Positions 60,181 through 64,000 of a stretch of 64,000 nt of DNA are shown here, piece by piece. Positions within the stretch are counted from its first letter, which is position 1. Each line of letters begins with the position of its first letter. Both the position numbers and the translations under genes were made by a program. This DNA is from Emergomyces orientalis (Eukaryota > Ascomycota > Eurotiomycetes > Onygenales > Ajellomycetaceae). The notes under the pieces were generated by a model. The model had not been told where the DNA came from, searched no databases, and saw only the letters and a list, made by a program, of their open reading frames with translations. The DNA lies in the NCBI GenBank assembly GCA_002110485.1, contig MOWL01000003.1, positions 806,001 through 870,000 on the forward strand, written 5' to 3'.

Positions 60181-60204
60181 CTGCTGCTGCTGCTGCTGCT
60201 GCTG
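60181..60204. repeat. CTG/CAG trinucleotide repeat upstream of dma1
   Basis: Eight perfect CTG units (CAG on the dma1 sense strand) lie 45-68 nt before the dma1 start codon, probably in its 5' leader. Length variation is likely. Confidence 0.85.
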
Positions 60205-62551
60205 TCGTTGTCGTCGTCCTTGCAGGCAGGTATCCAGGCGGGAAAAGGCGTAAGTCCATCCAAAATGCGGCACAACCAGCTAGGCACAAATTGGGATTGG
60301 AGAAGACGACACAGAGCGAAAGAAGGAAATATATCAAAGAGGACAACACATACACAATAACCCAACAGTCAAAAGGTAGAGGGGGACGTAGAGGCAGAGG
60401 GAGAGGGAGATGTTGTCGTTTTTAAAGCCAGTGAGGGTGAGACTGATGGAAAAGTCTGGAGGGGGTATGAAAAAGATGAGATATGGTTTGAGTTAAATAT
60501 GTTCATACACAGATACACACAGAAATAACTACTAGGGGTTGAGGGCAACAACCGCGGTGGGTTTATTTATTTATTTATTATTGTTCAATTAATTTTTTTT
60601 CTGTCCCTTTTCTCTATCTGACGCTTTGTCTTCGGGAGCTGGTCGACGTTGAACAGGACCTGGTCTAGTTGGCGATATGATCGCCCACCTCAAGCGCATC
60701 TGTCGGTCAGAAACGATATAGTGAGAAACAGAAATGAAGCATCTGAAATGGACGAATAGACGCTCGTTCTTTTGATTGATTTATTTGACATAGTTGAATG
60801 ATTGTGGTGCTCTACAGTTACTAGAGTATTTATACAAAGGCCTCCAACAACGCAAACACCAAACCAGCCCAGCGCAAATAAAAAGGAACCTTTGGCTACT
60901 TTTGCCATTGAATAACATATCTAAAAAACAACTGGACCAAATCACCACAAAAATCCAGGGAGAAAGGCTTCTTTTCGGAGGATGGACAAAGACCAGCGAG
61001 ACAAGCTAAATAAGCCCGCCGAGTTGCCATGAGAAAATAACACACAGCCAGATTCCTCTCGCCATCGCAAATCACGATTCACCCAGGGATCCACCTCCAG
61101 ATTTCCCACTGTTTAGTACAAATTAAGGGTCGGTTGTTGCTAAATAAACAGGCCGCTAACCCCGCGAGTACAATGCTAGCTGCACGCTACCACCTGTCTG
61201 TTAGCTCTCTGAGCCGGTTTCTGGGCCGTCTCGTAAAGGCTTCGCCGCCTGTCATTTGGATATCAAGTTTATCAACTGACCTGCACACATCCTGGCTGCT
61301 GCAGTTTTAGCTCCAATGTCCAATTCCTGGCAGAGCCTCTGTCATCTCAGTGCAATTCTTGGTCATGGAAATTAATATGAAATTTGACACTGCACACGGC
61401 GATCTTTTCTGGCCTCAAGCCTCAGGATCCCAATTTCCGAATTTTAACCTTGACCACGTCATAAGAGACGCCGGGTTGAATTATTTTGAACCTATTTTGA
61501 AACTCCCCTGTTGATCCATCATGATATAACAGGTATATCTATGCTTCACTGCAAACGTAAAAGCTTTTATTTACATTTTATAGCCGAATATGCGCCGCCC
61601 AGACTCAGTTACTACCCATGAAAATATTTAGAGAGCAAAATCATCCTCCTCTTTCTCCCACCCCTAAACACAACAAACAAGATTCCTCCGTGAGAAGGAA
61701 TTGATTGAGAGACGGGAATTTTCCTCAATTCCCAGCCCAGAGATCTCCTACCCGGTCCATATTGGCCAACTCTTCAAAATAAAGTTATAAAGTGGTCCCG
61801 AAACTTGATCACAGTTCATCTTCGACGATGTGGTTTTGTCGGAATTTAAACTGTTCCCTGACAATCCTTTTTCATGCTGCTCCGAAGCGAATAGAATCAC
61901 TGAAGTATAATAAAAAAAAATCTATCCTTTCACTTTGATCTGAATAAAAAAGAATGAAGAAAATCAAATTTATCTTATTACAGCTTCGATTAATAATATA
62001 TTATAGATACTAGGAAGCACGACACAAACAATAATCTAATTATTTTTTTAAAAACCGGAGCTTGTTTAGAGTTTTAATAAGAAAAGTCTACATATATATT
62101 AAATCCGGGAGAAAACCTCTGAAATAGAAAGGCTTTAATATGAAATTAAAGCGAGTAAAACGGAGCATCGCTTTCAATTTATTACAGCTGTTATTTTCAA
62201 TCTATTTGTACAGTACATGGAAACTATTAAAATCTAAAGAATTTCAACTGAGCAAGAGAGTGGCAATCATTAAAAAGTTCAGGGAAAAAATCAGAATTGT
62301 TCCAGGTATAAGGTTTCCAGCTATGAAAAATCCAAGAGGGATTATCCAAGGGGGGTATCCAGGGGAGAGTTCAGCAATTCTTATTGCCAAACAATAAACA
62401 CGCATGTAAAGTATCCAGCTTGAAAAAAAGACGAGGTGGGTATTCAGAGTTAAGAAAAATGCATGATAGGGTATGATCTTCATACAAGACAACATGCTTA
62501 AAACAACACACAGAGCACAGGTGTATGTTGGAGCCTCCAACATAGCCACAG
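60205..62551. other. Gene-free region grading into AT-rich DNA
   Basis: The first few hundred bases are the dma1 promoter/leader side. From about 61,500 to 62,500 the base composition shifts clearly to A/T, with many A and T runs and few open frames. One 85-codon frame at 62140-62397 has no domain. I cannot identify a transposon by sequence, but the shift and the neighbouring pseudogene suggest the edge of a repeat-rich block. Confidence 0.55.
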
Positions 62552-64000
62552 CTAAAATGGGTCTGGCACGCTGGAGAGATCGATGTCTGATTCAAGGCCA
62601 CGAAGAAGCTTGAGTATCTCATCCATTATTGTTTGACTCCTCACCAGTTTTGATTCTTCAGGTATCTGCTGTCCTGGGGCAACATGAACAATGTCCCCTG
62701 TATCCAGCATCCGTGCTCAATTACCTAAAACAAGAACCTCCTCATCATCCTTGTTGCTACTCACTGTCAGTTCAAAAATGGCACTATTCAGTTCAGTCAT
62801 AAGACCAGGGACAACCTTCAAATTGGACTTCTCCAATTTATACACGTTGAATGAGTTGGGCACAAGATATTCATATACCTTAACTATCTTTGTCTGGCCG
62901 ATCCTCAAAACCCGTCCAATTGCCTGCATGGTGAGAGCTCTGTTTTGAGCAATGTTAAAACAGTGAACATTGCGGCATAGGAACTGGAGATTGAAATCTG
63001 AACTGAAACCTTTGTAGGCTTCAATGAACATCATGGGCTTTTCATGGTCTGTATTGAATTCTTCAATGGCTTTTGACCGCTCCTGTGCCTTGAGATGGGC
63101 ATGAAACACCACACAAGTGATGCTGGTGAGGTAACATGCTCCAGCAATCAATGCCTGTTCACCTGGGCCATCAGTTCAGACAATTGACTTCTCTTTGAGT
63201 TCAAAGACCTCAGTGCTAAGGCGTTTCATCAATTCTTGTAGTTGTGGGGACTCTCGCATGACAAGTGTCAGAGCCTTCTCGCGGTTTTCAGGCGTGGGGA
63301 CGTCTATGTCTGGGGGAAAGGGAGGGGGGCGGCAGCGCGGGTGGCATTCCGCGGGTACACTTGCGCTTCTGCCTGAGCTGCAGCCTCTGAAAAGTCCTCA
63401 CTGCCTGGAGCAGTGGCGGCCAGGACGGCTTGGGCGGCTTGAGCAGCTCTGGCTTGGCCAGTAACAGCAGCGCTTCGTCTGGTTTTGCGATCTTGTTGAG
63501 CCATTTAGAGAATAATCGCATATGCGCGGCAGCATTTACGATCGACAGTGTGTTTTTTGCCAACACGGTTCCATGGACAAGATGGAAGCCAGTCCACGAT
63601 GTGAACAATGTTAGCTGTCGATATTTGCCCATGTTCATTATGAGCTGACCCTCCTTTGTGATGATGAGGCCGCGGTGCAAGTGGCAGGTTATCAAGTGGT
63701 TTTCGGCCAGCTGCGATTTCGAGAACGGGCACATCACCACGCGATGTTCAGCGGCAGGGATGTTTGATTCGATGGTTGGCCCACCCTCCACCGGCAGCCG
63801 GCTCATCAGCGTGCGACGGATCATGCACTGTTGCCACACCTGGCCAATCAGAACGCCAGCAACCGAGGCCTCCACCGAACTATCCCATACATACCGATTA
63901 ATGGCGTCCGACGTCAACCGCATCAGTGCCGCTGGGTCATCATCTGGCACACTGAATGGATTTATTGAGTCGGTGATCCCTGCCGCACACAATTTCAACT
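62552..64000 (-). pseudogene. SNF2-family helicase/ATPase remnant (5' end outside window)
   Basis: The minus strand reads a large piece of a fungal SNF2-like ATPase. At 63998-63370 lie a late N-lobe block (QQCMIRRTLMSRLPVE) and a linker. A plausible intron (about 63361-63314, GTACCC..CCCCAG) links to YIDVPTPENREKALTLV. Then comes KSIV, TGA, TDGPGEQALIAGACYL: the stop at 63176-63178 sits where Trp is expected. The helicase C lobe follows: AQERSKAIEEFNTDH, FLCRNVHCFNIAQNRALTMQ and AIGRVLRIGQTKIVKVYEYL. A second in-frame TGA at 62717-62719 is followed by 54 more open codons (DTGDIVHVAPGQQIPEES) before TAG at 62552. Two TGA codons inside an otherwise continuous frame indicate a recently inactivated gene. 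Intact members remodel chromatin. Confidence 0.75.

Noticed and set aside
62140..62397. 85-codon plus-strand frame in AT-rich DNA
   Set aside because: Lys/Ile-rich composition expected from A-rich sequence; no domain and no neighbours to splice to.
1..64000. tRNA, rRNA, CRISPR, insertion sequence or secondary-metabolite cluster
   Set aside because: No tRNA TPsiC-arm pattern, rRNA, direct-repeat array, terminal repeats, or PKS/NRPS-type genes were seen in reading both strands.

Overview
The window is nuclear DNA from a filamentous ascomycete. Genes are split by short introns (about 45-150 nt) with GT/AG ends, intergenic spaces are 0.1-2.5 kb, and several products belong to Pezizomycotina-wide families (PPPDE-thioredoxin-PUL protein, magnesium-chelatase-like protein, Alb1, mL67). 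Long Ser/Gly/Asn tracts, abundant microsatellites, and gene-poor or AT-rich pockets holding decayed genes would suit Onygenales (Ajellomycetaceae-like). That placement is inference; no marker gene fixes it.

Layout. 1-4165: a large Zn2Cys6 transcription factor, minus strand, running off the left edge. 6133-8291: a Vps38/UVRAG-type subunit. 8900-12600: a gene-poor pocket with a decayed aminoglycoside-phosphotransferase-like gene and an unidentified open stretch. 12680-14165: mitoribosomal mL67. 15629-17638: a PP2C phosphatase (Ptc1-like). 19939-24493: a divergent pair, ESCRT-III Vps2 and mitofusin Fzo1. 25582-31487: a divergent pair, Dpb11/Rad4-type BRCT protein and Pif1 helicase. 32039-34459: Edc3. 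35098-37124: a U-box cyclophilin (PPIL2/Cyp8). 37677-39250: a decayed protein kinase. 40404-43484: a divergent pair, PPPDE-thioredoxin-PUL protein and a degenerate EF-hand protein. 44110-47478: a divergent pair, membrane-anchored USP peptidase and Alb1. 47588-52425: Vps16 and a divergent magnesium-chelatase-like lid protein. 53581-54607: a hypothetical protein. 55188-56750: a bestrophin-like channel. 58033-60136: FHA-RING ligase Dma1. 62552-64000: a SNF2-type ATPase pseudogene running off the right edge, next to an AT-rich stretch.

Most genes are housekeeping. Three act in endosome/vacuole traffic (Vps38-like, Vps2, Vps16), three in mitochondria (mL67, Fzo1, probably Pif1) and two or three in genome maintenance and mitotic checkpoints (Dpb11, Pif1, Dma1). 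I see no operon-like or defence-type system. The most notable features are very short 5' coding exons that automated annotation would miss, an in-frame second Met at residue 40 of Pif1, and three pseudogenes. The stop codons seen in two of these can be explained by C-to-T or G-to-A changes. Exon borders were set by eye from splice sites and reading-frame continuity; for every fully spliced model the summed exon lengths are divisible by three.
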